From contig MFZK01000019.1 of the NCBI GenBank assembly GCA_001789395.1, positions 1 to 49,024 of the forward strand: 49,024 bases of DNA, written 5' to 3'. Of this stretch, positions 15,335-24,380 are shown one piece after another (position 1 is the stretch's first letter; each line of letters starts with the position of its first letter). The position numbers and the translations under genes are program-made. This stretch comes from Candidatus Roizmanbacteria bacterium RIFCSPHIGHO2_02_FULL_37_13b (GTDB lineage Bacteria > Patescibacteriota > Microgenomatia > UBA1406 > HO2-37-13b). Under the pieces are notes generated by a model. It was not told where the DNA came from. It ran no database searches and was given only the letters and a program-made list of their open reading frames with translations.

Positions 15335-16603
15335 ATGGAATTAATACCCTATTTAATTGTTTTATTTGGAACAGTCAATCTTGTACGGATAGGGTTATTT
15401 ATTATAGGAGCAGATCTTTATGATTTGCAGAGTAGTAAGAAGAAAAAAAAAGAATCTATGAAGGGATCATATCCATTTTTTACAGTTGTAATACCAGTTC
15501 ATAATGAACAAAATACGATTATACGTGGGGTAAAGTCTGTATTAAAGAATGATTATCCTAATAACAAATTGAGAATTGTAGTAGTTGATGATGGATCGAC
15601 GGATAACTCAAAAAGCATAGTGAAAAATTTTATAAAAGAACGCAAGTTAAAAAATGTTATTTTAATTTCCAAAAAAAGTCTAGGGAAAGCAAAAGCTCTA
15701 AACACAGGTATTAAAAAATACGCAAAAGGCAAGTTAATAATGTGTTTAGATGGAGACTCTTATATCAATCCGGACGCTTTAAAAAAGGCTTCTATATACT
15801 TCAGAGATAAGAGAGTGGTAGCGCTTGCATCAAATGTCCGAATTATTCCAACGGGAACATTATTAAATCTGATTCAGCGGTTTGAATATCTTGTCTGTTA
15901 TCAAATGAAAAAAGCTCATTCACTTTTCAATATTGAATACATTATCGGTGGTATTGGTTCTACTTTTCGTCGAGATTTTATTGCCAAAATCGGCTATTAT
16001 GATGGAGATACAATCACAGAAGATATTGATTTGACAATGAAAATTCTTCAGTTTGGAAATAAAGAGAACGGTGTTATATATGGATCAGATGTAATTGCAA
16101 ACACCGAAAGCGTTTTAAACATCAAAGATCTCATGAAACAGAGATTTCGTTGGAAATGGGGTAGATCACAAACATTTTACAAAAATCGGAATTTGTTTTT
16201 TAATACAGATCGTCGATTTACAAAAGCGTTGACATTTGTCTATCTTCCCTATGCCATTTTTAGTGATATTGTTTTTTTCTTCGAGCCATTGATGATTGGT
16301 TATATCATATATATCATCATCACATATAGCGATATCATAACGTTTTTATCTGCTTTGTCCGTCATATCAATCTATCTCACGCTGAACATCGTTATGGAAA
16401 ACACTCTTTCATGGAAAGAAAAAATCATATTTTTACCTCTAGTTCCGAGCATGTATATCTTTTTCTATATTTTAAGCTGTATTGAATATTACGCTCTTGC
16501 AAAAATGCTTATTAAACTACCGACATTAAAGTCAAGCGTCGCTCAACAAATATGTAGTTGGACTCATGTGCAGCGTCAATTGGTCATCTCTAGAGTGAAA
16601 TAA
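15335..16603 (+). CDS. Membrane-bound family 2 glycosyltransferase, processive type
   Basis: The 422-residue protein has an N-terminal helix, a cytosolic GT-A domain and three to four C-terminal helices, as in hyaluronan, chitin or poly-N-acetylglucosamine synthases. The GT2 motifs are in order: VVDDGSTDNS, CLDGDS (UDP/metal DxD), TEDIDLTM (catalytic acid ED) and QRFRWKWGR (the Q/RxxRW processivity motif). It lies 3 nt after the sortase stop, so the genes are coupled. The product is probably an extracellular beta-linked polysaccharide or a lipid-linked sugar; the sugar cannot be read from sequence. Confidence 0.85.
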   Translation: MELIPYLIVLFGTVNLVRIGLFIIGADLYDLQSSKKKKKESMKGSYPFFTVVIPVHNEQNTIIRGVKSVLKNDYPNNKLRIVVVDDGSTDNSKSIVKNFIKERKLKNVILISKKSLGKAKALNTGIKKYAKGKLIMCLDGDSYINPDALKKASIYFRDKRVVALASNVRIIPTGTLLNLIQRFEYLVCYQMKKAHSLFNIEYIIGGIGSTFRRDFIAKIGYYDGDTITEDIDLTMKILQFGNKENGVIYGSDVIANTESVLNIKDLMKQRFRWKWGRSQTFYKNRNLFFNTDRRFTKALTFVYLPYAIFSDIVFFFEPLMIGYIIYIIITYSDIITFLSALSVISIYLTLNIVMENTLSWKEKIIFLPLVPSMYIFFYILSCIEYYALAKMLIKLPTLKSSVAQQICSWTHVQRQLVISRVK

Positions 16604-16725
16604 GATTTTAATTAGCGCTTTCTTCTATTTTGTAATTTATAATCCGTCTCGCTAAATTCGTAGTAAATAGAGAGCTTATTATCGAAAAATAAGGTATAAT
16701 AATAATATGAGAATTGAGGTTGAGC

Positions 16726-17229
16726 ATGATTAATAACCTTGCATTTAAAAAAGGTGATATTCTGATTGATTTCGGAAAAGCATATAAAGTGTCGGGAATC
16801 AAAAATCAAGTTACTTTAAGCGGTAAAAGAGAACCATATATCGTCTATAAGCCCTGTTTTGATAGCTGGTTTAATAACTCCTTAATTTGCTCAATTCCGA
16901 TAAGCTCTCTTTCTGATTCAAACATTCGAAAACCTCTAAATAAACATGAGATGTCCAGTCTTTTGAGTTTAGACTATGATGAATCTATTGACGTCTTAGA
17001 GCAAGATGAAATGAAAGCAGATAAAATATTGCAGTCTAATGATCCGGTCAAAATCATAAAGCTACTAAAGAAATTATGGATATCTAAAAAAGATCTTGTA
17101 TCCAAAATAAACAGAACAAACCAAAGAACTTGTAATGAAGCTATTACCATGTTATCACAAGAAATTGCAGTTGTTTACAATCTCACTGAAGAGAAAGCTG
17201 AAGAAAAATTGCTTTCAATTTTAAAATAG
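16726..17229 (+). CDS. CarD/CdnL-like transcription regulator
   Basis: From the ATG at 16726, preceded by GAGGT at a 5-nt spacing, the product is 167 residues. The N-terminal 60 residues (FKKGDILIDFGKAYKVSGIK, then PYIVYKP and SIPISSLSDSNIRKPL) resemble the RNA polymerase-interacting Tudor-like domain of CarD/TRCF proteins. The rest is helical (SNDPVKIIKLLKKLWISKKD), as in the CarD C-terminal DNA-binding domain. CarD stabilises open complexes at promoters. A TATAAT box at 16694-16699 is a likely -10. Similarity is moderate. Confidence 0.55.
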   Translation: MINNLAFKKGDILIDFGKAYKVSGIKNQVTLSGKREPYIVYKPCFDSWFNNSLICSIPISSLSDSNIRKPLNKHEMSSLLSLDYDESIDVLEQDEMKADKILQSNDPVKIIKLLKKLWISKKDLVSKINRTNQRTCNEAITMLSQEIAVVYNLTEEKAEEKLLSILK

Positions 17230-17266
17230 TATTAGATTTACAATTCCAAAATCTCAACGCTTTAAA

Positions 17267-18682
17267 TCACCGCACTAAATTTTTTGAAATATAAACTCCG
17301 TAGTTGCCAATAATCTTTGTGGTTAATTTTTTGTCCGGTGGTATGCTGATGTGAACAAAAGAGTGGCTTTTAGTATCAGTTTCTAACTTAAATCCTTTTT
17401 GCCGAAAAAGATAAGAAAAACCGGAGGCAATATTATCATCACTAAAGGAAAGTCTATATCCTGTTTTGCCAATATTTTTTTCAAGATAAAGCACTGTCTT
17501 GTCCATAAAGAAGAGACTTTGGGGGTTTATTCTGATGTTATTTTGGTATGTCGGATAATTTATTATTGCCATGAACACTATCACCATGACTAATATAGAA
17601 GATAGTTTAAATTGAAGCGTCAGCTCTGCAACGATCATTAGAAATAAGGGTAGTGAAAACAAAAAATAATATTCTGACGGACGTTTGCCATAAGCTGAAA
17701 AAAGTATCAGCATGAAAACGATGGTCAAGACGGCACTAAAATAGATAATTTGTTTAAATCCTTTCGAATTCTTAAATAAATAAAACCCACCTAATATTGT
17801 AAGAATTAATATTAACGATGATAATAGAGTGCTTTTAACAATTGTATAAGGATGGAAAAAATTGTTTAAAACAGGAATAAAACTAAGGTAATTTTTATCA
17901 CTTGAACCTGAACCAAAAAAGAAATCAATAAATAATTTAAAATTAAGAAAGTTATGACGAAAGTCAAAGAGAATCAGAGGTATAAACGTTATAATAAATG
18001 TAATTAAAAACAATCCTGAACCTCGCCAAGTACATTTTTTTCTTCGTTTAATTAAAAAAATTGCAATCAGGGTAAATCCGATCATTAATATATATTGAAA
18101 GTGCATATGAAAAAAAAATCCTTGAAGCAGTCCAAATAATATCCAGTTAAAATTGCGATCAGGATTTTCATAAATGATTTTTATCATTAGTAAAGTAATT
18201 ATTGTTCCAATCGGAATCATGATTGGCCACCAAGGGCTAATGTCATTTAACTGCGTATGGTAGTTGATTAACCAGAGTGCTAAGACAATGATGGCATGTT
18301 TAGCCGACCACAAACGGGTAAATGCATATGTTATTCCGACGATGATGGTGAAATGCATCAAGATGACAAAAACTATCAGGGCGTTTGGATGAAGATTGGT
18401 TAGAAAATAGAAGGGTATCAATACATAAGTAAAATATGGAGCAAGATAAAACCCAAGATCATTATTTACTCTAGGACCTAAAAGTACAAAATCATGGTTC
18501 CTGACTATGCCCCAAATTTGCTCTGAAAACTGAATTTGATCCCAGCTGAATGGTATTCGATACTGTAAATTGGTCAAGCGTGTATAAAGAAAGAATAAAA
18601 AAATTAAAAAGAAACAGACGGATAATAGGGATTGTTTTTTAACAATGCTTAAAATATTAAAAGCCAGTTTCTTCAATTGCAT
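17267..18682 (-). CDS. Polytopic membrane protein, GT39/ArnT-like glycosyltransferase
   Basis: The 471-residue protein has about ten to twelve hydrophobic helices. After the first helix it reads YRIPFSWDQIQFSEQIWGIV: an Asp in the first extracytoplasmic loop is typical of GT-C transferases such as PMT and ArnT, which use lipid-phosphate sugars. Repeated aromatic-rich helices and the PSEYYFLFSLPLFLMI segment agree. A soluble tail of about 90 residues follows. Its start overlaps the stop of the BASS-family gene by one nucleotide (TAATG). Family placement is by topology and loop pattern only. Confidence 0.6.
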   Translation of the reverse strand: MQLKKLAFNILSIVKKQSLLSVCFFLIFLFFLYTRLTNLQYRIPFSWDQIQFSEQIWGIVRNHDFVLLGPRVNNDLGFYLAPYFTYVLIPFYFLTNLHPNALIVFVILMHFTIIVGITYAFTRLWSAKHAIIVLALWLINYHTQLNDISPWWPIMIPIGTIITLLMIKIIYENPDRNFNWILFGLLQGFFFHMHFQYILMIGFTLIAIFLIKRRKKCTWRGSGLFLITFIITFIPLILFDFRHNFLNFKLFIDFFFGSGSSDKNYLSFIPVLNNFFHPYTIVKSTLLSSLILILTILGGFYLFKNSKGFKQIIYFSAVLTIVFMLILFSAYGKRPSEYYFLFSLPLFLMIVAELTLQFKLSSILVMVIVFMAIINYPTYQNNIRINPQSLFFMDKTVLYLEKNIGKTGYRLSFSDDNIASGFSYLFRQKGFKLETDTKSHSFVHISIPPDKKLTTKIIGNYGVYISKNLVR

Positions 18683-19596
18683 TATTTTATAAATCTAATT
18701 TTACCATCCATCAGTATTTTTGTGAGAAACCACTGAAAGGGAATAATAAGAACATGGACAACCACCGTAAATATAACAGATGGGATGGCGACGGTCGGAT
18801 TAAATAAAGTCAATGCCAAAACCGTCGCAAGAGCAAAGTTTCTATAAACAGGCGAAATTGCATAAGTTATTTTCGATGCTTTATTTGAGCCTAACAAATA
18901 TCCGAGTATAAATAATACAACGCTTAAAATCGTCAATACAATCGCAAGTTTAAACGTTAATATAATATTAATAAGTAGTAAATCTCTTACTGAAGCGATA
19001 ACTCCAATGATTAAAAAAAACAGAACGATAAGAGATAGTTCGCCGCTGCGTTGAGTTATTTGATGTTTCCATGATGTCTTTGCGACGATCTGAGCGATAG
19101 CAAACGGTATAAGAATAAGTTTTATAATGGTTACACTCATTTGAATTGGATCTATAGTTATTTGTGTTTGAGCAAGTATTAATACTAAAATTGGGATAGT
19201 CAAAGGAGCGGCAAAGTTAGAAATAGTAGTTAGTACTAAAGCTTTTGCCGGATTTCCACCAAATAGCTTGGACAAAATAATTATTGCGATGCCTGATGAT
19301 ACACTCGTGGCGATAATCAAACCTAAAAAAATTTCATCTGAAAAGAAATCACGCAGAAACAAAATCATCATTGGACCGGCAAGGTGAATTATAAAAAGAG
19401 CTAAAAGGGTCTTTCCGGGTTTTTTTATATCGGCAATAACATTATCAATTTTGATGTCGATAGTGCCAAGGAATGTTAGCATCATTAATAGTGGTTGTAG
19501 TATTGGTGTAATTAGTCGTCCAAATGTTGGAAGCGTAAATCCTAAAATAAGTCCAGCAAAAACAACAACCGAGATATTATTTTTTAGTCCCTGCAT
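18682..19596 (-). CDS. BASS-family (bile acid:sodium symporter-like) transporter
   Basis: The 304-residue protein has about ten hydrophobic segments. LGFTLPTFGRLITPILQPLLMMLTFLGTIDI near the start and ATSVSSGIAIIILSKLFGGNPAKALVLTTISNFAAPLTIPI in the middle match the crossing-helix regions of the bile acid:sodium symporter/ACR3 superfamily. Substrates in this family range from organic anions to pantoate and arsenite; none can be assigned here. It is in a leftward run with TerC upstream and the GT39-like gene downstream. Confidence 0.75.
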   Translation of the reverse strand: MQGLKNNISVVVFAGLILGFTLPTFGRLITPILQPLLMMLTFLGTIDIKIDNVIADIKKPGKTLLALFIIHLAGPMMILFLRDFFSDEIFLGLIIATSVSSGIAIIILSKLFGGNPAKALVLTTISNFAAPLTIPILVLILAQTQITIDPIQMSVTIIKLILIPFAIAQIVAKTSWKHQITQRSGELSLIVLFFLIIGVIASVRDLLLINIILTFKLAIVLTILSVVLFILGYLLGSNKASKITYAISPVYRNFALATVLALTLFNPTVAIPSVIFTVVVHVLIIPFQWFLTKILMDGKIRFIK

Positions 19597-19626
19597 GAAG
19601 TCTATTATGCCAGAAGTGATGGTAAT

Positions 19627-20547
19627 TTATATTTCCTTTGGAAAAAGTATCGATAGAAGGAGAGAAACTCCAAGTGCCGTCATTATGATTGCAAAAGACA
19701 TTATGGATGAGATATGTAAACCAAATATTGTAAGTAACATTTTCAGACCAATAAAAATCAATATAAATGCCAGACCTTTTTGCAGATGATGAAACTTATG
19801 AAGAACGTTCTCAATCAGAAAAAAAAGTGCCCGAAGACCCATAATTGCAAAGATATTTGATGTATAAATGACAAATGTATTTTGAGTAATAGCGAAAGCA
19901 GCAGGAATCGAATCGATAGCAAAAACAATATCAGTTGTTTCAATAAGTAAAACAATCATAAACAGAATGGTAAAAAATAATTTGCCATTTTCCCTGATTA
20001 AGAAGTTGCCGTTGTGAGGAGCGGTTGAGAAAGGTAAATATTTATGAGCCAGTTTGAAAATTTTATGATGTTTTATATCTATATGTTCTTCCTTTTTATC
20101 CCAGAGCAGCTTTATTCCGGTATAAATTAGAATTGCGCCAAATATATAGAGTACCCAATAAAATTGATGTATGATGTATGCGCCGATTGTTATAAACAAG
20201 GCTCGAAATATTATTGCACCCAAAATACCCCAAAACAAGACTTTATGATGATATTTTTCTTCCAATTTAAAATAACTGAAAATCAGCATAAAAACAAACA
20301 AATTATCAACAGAAAGCAGCTTTTCCGTGACATAGGCACTCATAAATTGTGCTGCCATTTCGCGGCCTAAATAAAGAAGGATTAAAAAAGCAAAACCGAA
20401 TGAAATTGCTACCCAAAAAATTGATTGTATAAGAGCTGACTTAGACGAGACTTTATGAGCCCGGCGATTAAATATTCCAAGATCAACAACAAGAAAGCCG
20501 ATGATTATCACCGTAAAGGTTATAAATAAAATCTGTTGAATATCCAT
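19627..20547 (-). CDS. TerC/Alx family membrane protein
   Basis: The 306-residue protein has seven to nine helices and the family hallmarks: an acidic EKLLSVDNLFVFMLIF helix, LLIETTDIVFAIDSIPAAFAIT with buried Asp and Glu residues, and the NIFAIMGLRALFFLIENVL segment. TerC/Alx proteins export Mn2+ or protect secreted metalloproteins; tellurite resistance is a historical label. No yybP-ykoY manganese riboswitch is visible upstream, where a TATAAA box ends only 3 nt before the ATG. Confidence 0.9.
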   Translation of the reverse strand: MDIQQILFITFTVIIIGFLVVDLGIFNRRAHKVSSKSALIQSIFWVAISFGFAFLILLYLGREMAAQFMSAYVTEKLLSVDNLFVFMLIFSYFKLEEKYHHKVLFWGILGAIIFRALFITIGAYIIHQFYWVLYIFGAILIYTGIKLLWDKKEEHIDIKHHKIFKLAHKYLPFSTAPHNGNFLIRENGKLFFTILFMIVLLIETTDIVFAIDSIPAAFAITQNTFVIYTSNIFAIMGLRALFFLIENVLHKFHHLQKGLAFILIFIGLKMLLTIFGLHISSIMSFAIIMTALGVSLLLSILFPKEI

Positions 20548-20576
20548 TATTTTATACTGTTTTAGTATACCAGTTG

Positions 20577-21074
20577 TTATCGGTATTTCGGTACTCGAAC
20601 TCTTTGCAAAAATTTTAGAATCTCAAATATGAAGGGCTGTTTTTTAAATAGTGTAATTTTTTTAGTGTGTTTTCTTATAAAAGCAACGACTTCGTTAAAT
20701 TCTGTTTTCTGGTCTTTTTGTGACAGTGTTATTTTTTTGGCAAACTCATACATAAGGTTTTCATCAGAGGTAAATTCATGTCTGTTATACATCAAAAATA
20801 CACCGGTTGCGACAATTGAGATCCGTTTATTAGCATTTGAAAAGGGATGAAGTTTGTTTATGAAATATAAATAACAAGAAGCTTTTTCAAATAAACCGGG
20901 ATAAAGATCTTTTTTATTAAAAGTTCGACGCGGTGTTGCGATTACACTCTCTAACTTATCAAAGTAGCTTTCTTGAAAATTCGGGAGAGGATCTTTGTTT
21001 TTTTTGAAAAAATCTTTGAGCTCTGAACAAATAATTTCAAAATCAGTAAGAGTGAGTAAAGTAATATTAAACAT
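20577..21074 (-). CDS. Doc/Fic family protein, probable toxin
   Basis: The 165-residue protein carries HPFSNANKR at its centre, matching the Doc version (HxFxDANKR) of the Fic active site. Doc enzymes phosphorylate EF-Tu, while Fic enzymes with GNGR adenylylate proteins. The upstream ATPRRTF...YPGLFEKASCYLYFINKLHPF order also matches Doc. Its ATG overlaps the stop of a 44-residue basic ORF (TAATG), the usual arrangement of an antitoxin-toxin pair. A C-terminal extension of about 35 residues ends in RVRVPKYR. Toxicity and target are inferred. Confidence 0.8.
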   Translation of the reverse strand: MFNITLLTLTDFEIICSELKDFFKKNKDPLPNFQESYFDKLESVIATPRRTFNKKDLYPGLFEKASCYLYFINKLHPFSNANKRISIVATGVFLMYNRHEFTSDENLMYEFAKKITLSQKDQKTEFNEVVAFIRKHTKKITLFKKQPFIFEILKFLQRVRVPKYR

Positions 21075-21208
21075 TATTCGTAGGATAAGCGGCGTAGCGT
21101 CTTGCTATATTTTTTGATCACGGCACGGGTGTATTTACGGGTCTTTTCTTCCCTATGAGGACTTAAATTCAATACCTTCTTTAATGATTCCGAGAATTTG
21201 AAATTCAT
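21074..21208 (-). CDS. 44-aa basic protein coupled to Doc, candidate antitoxin
   Basis: The ORF starts at the ATG at 21208 and its TAA overlaps the doc ATG by one base. It begins MNFKFSESLKKVLNLSPHRE and continues EKTRKYTRAVIKKY, ending KTLRRLSYE: short, helical and basic. It does not look like Phd and has no clear Fic-inhibitory (S/T)xxxE(G/N) helix. Position and coupling are the evidence. A TATACT box (minus strand, 21224-21219) lies 10 nt upstream, so it begins the transcript. Confidence 0.5.
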   Translation of the reverse strand: MNFKFSESLKKVLNLSPHREEKTRKYTRAVIKKYSKTLRRLSYE

Positions 21209-21287
21209 AATACTAAGTAGTATACCAAGCTGAGATAGAAAAATCATCCATTTTAATTCATTCAGTTATTTTTCAGTTTCAAGGAAT

Positions 21288-21293
21288 TATAAT
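21288..21293 (+). promoter_or_regulatory. -10 box of the two-component operon
   Basis: TATAAT ends 6 nt before the ATG at 21300. The start of transcription would fall at or next to the start codon, giving a leaderless mRNA. The -35 region is weak (TTCAGT at 21261-21266 is poorly spaced), so an activator may be needed. Confidence 0.55.
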
Positions 21294-21299
21294 ATCGTT

Positions 21300-21974
21300 A
21301 TGAGAATTTTGTTAGTAGAAGATGAGCATTTGATTGCCAATTCGATAAAAAAGGGTTTAGAACAGGATCGGTATGCGGTTGATGTCGCCTATAACGGCAA
21401 TGATGGTTTTGATTTGGCATCTGTGGAAGATTATGATCTGATGATTCTTGATCTGATGTTGCCTGGAATGGATGGAATGACAATCTGCAAAAAATTGCGT
21501 AAAGACAATATTCATACCCCAATATTAATTTTAACAGCCAAAGGACAGACTAGAGATAAAGTTGAAGGTCTCGAGAGCGGAGCTGATGATTATTTGACCA
21601 AACCATTCTCATTTGAGGAACTTTTAGCCTGGATTCGGGCGTTGATAAGAAGGCCGAAAAATTCATTGAATATAGTAATTAAAGTCCATGATTTAGAACT
21701 CAATACCAAATCATTTATAGTTACACGTGAAAAAAAAGAGATTGAGTTATCAAGTAAGGAATATTCTCTTTTGGAATATCTGATGAGAAATGCCGGAAAG
21801 ATTCTGACAAAGGAGCAAATTATTGCTCATGTCTGGAATTATGATGCTGATATTTTACCCAATACGATTGAAGTTTATATAAAGAATTTAAGAAATAAAA
21901 TTGATCTTCCATTTAAAAATAAGAAACCATTAATTAATACGATAAGAGGTTTTGGTTATAAAATCGGAAATTAA
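21300..21974 (+). CDS. OmpR/PhoB-family response regulator
   Basis: The 224-residue protein has a receiver domain (MRILLVEDEHLIANSIKKGL; phosphoacceptor Asp in YDLMILDLMLPGMDGM; switch residues ILILTAKG; Lys in DDYLTKPFSFEEL) and a C-terminal winged helix (ELSSKEYSLLEYLMRNAG, NTIEVYIKNLRNKI, INTIRGFGYKIG). It should bind direct-repeat DNA when phosphorylated by the histidine kinase encoded 2 nt downstream. A role in controlling the exporter that follows is inferred from position. Confidence 0.95.
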   Translation: MRILLVEDEHLIANSIKKGLEQDRYAVDVAYNGNDGFDLASVEDYDLMILDLMLPGMDGMTICKKLRKDNIHTPILILTAKGQTRDKVEGLESGADDYLTKPFSFEELLAWIRALIRRPKNSLNIVIKVHDLELNTKSFIVTREKKEIELSSKEYSLLEYLMRNAGKILTKEQIIAHVWNYDADILPNTIEVYIKNLRNKIDLPFKNKKPLINTIRGFGYKIGN

Positions 21975-21976
21975 GT

Positions 21977-23020
21977 ATGTTTAATAAGGCTCGAATGAAA
22001 CTCACAATGTGGTATTTACTGATTATTATGTTGGTTAGTATTTTTTTCAGCGCTGTCATTTATAAAGTATTGACAAGTGAAATAGATCGTTTTGAGAAAG
22101 CTCAACGTTTTCGGATTGAAAGAAAGCTTGAAGACGAAGGATTTATTCTACCTTCCAATCGGTTCCCCAGATTTGAAAATAGATTTCCACTGGCTAATCC
22201 TGAACTTCTCGAGGAAACAAGAGGAAGAATTTTATTTACACTGGTAGTCATAAATTCAGTAATTTTTCTGATTTCCGGTGGGTTGGGATATGTTCTTGCC
22301 GGTAGAACTCTAAAACCAATTCAATTAATGGTTGATGAACAAAATAAGTTTATCTCCGACGCTTCACATGAATTGAGAACGCCTTTAACCGCTCTTAAAA
22401 CCTCAATGGAAGTTCATCTTCGTGATAATAAAATGACGCTCGAAGATGCCAGAGAGAATCTTAATGAGAATGTTTTACAAGTAAATAGACTTCAATCTTT
22501 AACTGATAAGCTAATGGTGTTTAATCAATATAGTAATACCGATCAACAAATAATTATTAAAAAGTATTCTTTAGAAAAAATAATTATGGAAGCAATAAAA
22601 CAAGTAAAACCTCTAACTATGCAAAAGGAGATTAAAATTGAGACACATCTTGTAAATTTGGATATTGATGGAGATAGAGAAAGCCTAATTAATTTATTCG
22701 TCATTCTTTTGGATAACGCGATTAAATATAATTTACGAAAACATAAAATAATTATCAATACTGTAAAAAAAGATGGATCAATAGAAGTATTAATTAAAGA
22801 CAATGGTATAGGAATTGATACAAAAGATATATCTCATGTATTTGACCGCTTTTATCGAGCCGACAGCGCCAGATTAAAAACAGAAGCGAATGGTTATGGA
22901 CTTGGATTATCAATTGCTAAAAGAATCATTGATTTACACAACGGTTCAATTAATATTAAAAGTAAATTGAAAAAGGGGACCACTGTTATCATAAATTTAC
23001 CAATAACTATAAAAATATGA
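21977..23020 (+). CDS. Sensor histidine kinase
   Basis: The 347-residue kinase has two membrane helices (about 8-28 and 83-105) around a short extracytoplasmic loop of about 55 residues, too small for a classic ligand domain. The HisKA H-box is FISDASHELRTPLTALK. The HATPase has N-box LFVILLDNAIKYN, G1 DNGIGID, F-box FDRFYRAD and G2 GYGLGLSIAKRI. The length and loop resemble envelope-stress kinases. It lies next to its response regulator. A 66-nt gap separates it from the exporter genes. Confidence 0.94.
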   Translation: MFNKARMKLTMWYLLIIMLVSIFFSAVIYKVLTSEIDRFEKAQRFRIERKLEDEGFILPSNRFPRFENRFPLANPELLEETRGRILFTLVVINSVIFLISGGLGYVLAGRTLKPIQLMVDEQNKFISDASHELRTPLTALKTSMEVHLRDNKMTLEDARENLNENVLQVNRLQSLTDKLMVFNQYSNTDQQIIIKKYSLEKIIMEAIKQVKPLTMQKEIKIETHLVNLDIDGDRESLINLFVILLDNAIKYNLRKHKIIINTVKKDGSIEVLIKDNGIGIDTKDISHVFDRFYRADSARLKTEANGYGLGLSIAKRIIDLHNGSINIKSKLKKGTTVIINLPITIKI

Positions 23021-23086
23021 ATTATAATATTCTTTTCAGTCTATTTTCAGTATTAGCAATTATATTTTATATATCTGATTAATCGG

Positions 23087-24376
23087 ATGATACCTAAAAT
23101 GAAAAGTTGGTTTTTGTCGAAGTCATTAAAAATAAGAATTATTACGATTATTTTAATCGGTCTATCGATCTGGTTTATATATTCAAAATTTACCGGACCA
23201 AAAACAACCGATGTTAAATATCAAACTGCATCCGTTGAACGGAAAACATTGATCATAGCAGTCATAGGCTCAGGACAAGTATCAACTGCCAATAATGGCA
23301 CAATAACAACCTTAGCGACCGGGGTTATTTCAAAGCTTTATGTCAAAGATGGCGACATAGTCAAGACCGGCGATAAAATTGCCGAAGTTGATTTGGATTT
23401 GACGGGTAAGCAAAATGCCACTCAGGCTATGGCGAGTTATCAAGGCGCTAAAAACAATCTTGAAGCTGTCAAAGCCAATAAGTATTCTTTGCAGTCTGCG
23501 ATGTTTACGGACTGGAAAATATTTATGGAAATTGCCCAAAATTCAACCTATCAAAATGAAGATGGATCACCAAATAATATAAACCGATCACTTCCACAGT
23601 TTCATATTGCTAACGATGATTGGCTAGCGGCTGAGGCGAAATATAAAAATCAACAAGCGGTAGTATCCCAAGCACAAACGGCACTAAGTAGCACTTGGCT
23701 TTCATATCAGCAAACGTCACCGACAATTTTTGCTCCAATTTCTGGCACCGTATCTGGTTTATCGCTTCAGATAGGATCTGTGATTGTTGCATCAACAAAC
23801 ACAACTAATAATGCCCAAAGTGCAACTAAAATCGCCAGTATTAAAACTAAAGCATTGCCTATGGTTTCTATTAATTTGACAGAAATAGATGTTCCTAAAG
23901 TCAAATTAAATGATAAAGCCACCATTACTTTTGATGCTTTTTCTGACAAGACATTTACTGGAAAGGTAATCAGTATAGATACGGCTGGGGTGGTGAGTTC
24001 TGGCGTTACCACATATCCGGCAGTGATAAGACTAGACAGCGAGTCGAATTCAATTCTTCCTAACATGGCAGCGTCAGCAAGTATTATTACCGATACAAAG
24101 AACGATGTTCTAGTAATACCCCTAAGCGCAATCCAAAAACAAACTGATGGATCTCAAACTGTTCGAATATCAAAAAATGGAGCCCCGTCGTCAGTGACGG
24201 TGGAAACAGGATTATCATCAAGTTCTGAAATTGAGGTTATATCCGGTTTATCGGAGGGTGATATGGTCATTACCAGCAATATAACATCAAACGAAACCGG
24301 ATCCGGCAATCAAAACCAGACACAATCTCCTTTTAGTAGCTTTGGTGGTGCTGGAGGTGGTTTTAGAATACGTTAA
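23087..24376 (+). CDS. MacA-like periplasmic-adaptor (membrane fusion) protein
   Basis: The 429-residue protein starts with a membrane anchor (IRIITIILIGLSIWFIYSKF). A lipoyl-like half (GVISKLYVKDGDIVKTGDKIAEVDL), a helical region, the second lipoyl half (PTIFAPISGTVSGLSLQIGSV), a beta-barrel (LTEIDVPKVKLNDKATITFDAF) and a membrane-proximal domain follow, then a Gly-rich tail. The order is that of HlyD/MacA adaptors. In a cell with a single membrane it would extend the permease outward instead of meeting an outer-membrane channel. The ATPase follows after 4 nt. Confidence 0.9.
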   Translation: MIPKMKSWFLSKSLKIRIITIILIGLSIWFIYSKFTGPKTTDVKYQTASVERKTLIIAVIGSGQVSTANNGTITTLATGVISKLYVKDGDIVKTGDKIAEVDLDLTGKQNATQAMASYQGAKNNLEAVKANKYSLQSAMFTDWKIFMEIAQNSTYQNEDGSPNNINRSLPQFHIANDDWLAAEAKYKNQQAVVSQAQTALSSTWLSYQQTSPTIFAPISGTVSGLSLQIGSVIVASTNTTNNAQSATKIASIKTKALPMVSINLTEIDVPKVKLNDKATITFDAFSDKTFTGKVISIDTAGVVSSGVTTYPAVIRLDSESNSILPNMAASASIITDTKNDVLVIPLSAIQKQTDGSQTVRISKNGAPSSVTVETGLSSSSEIEVISGLSEGDMVITSNITSNETGSGNQNQTQSPFSSFGGAGGGFRIR

Positions 24377-24380
24377 TATC

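Noticed and set aside
19451-19789. 112-residue plus-strand ORF across the BASS and TerC genes
   Set aside because: It spans the junction of two clear minus-strand genes and is a chance open frame.
20548-20576. yybP-ykoY manganese riboswitch ahead of terC
   Set aside because: The gap is only 29 nt and has none of the conserved motif.
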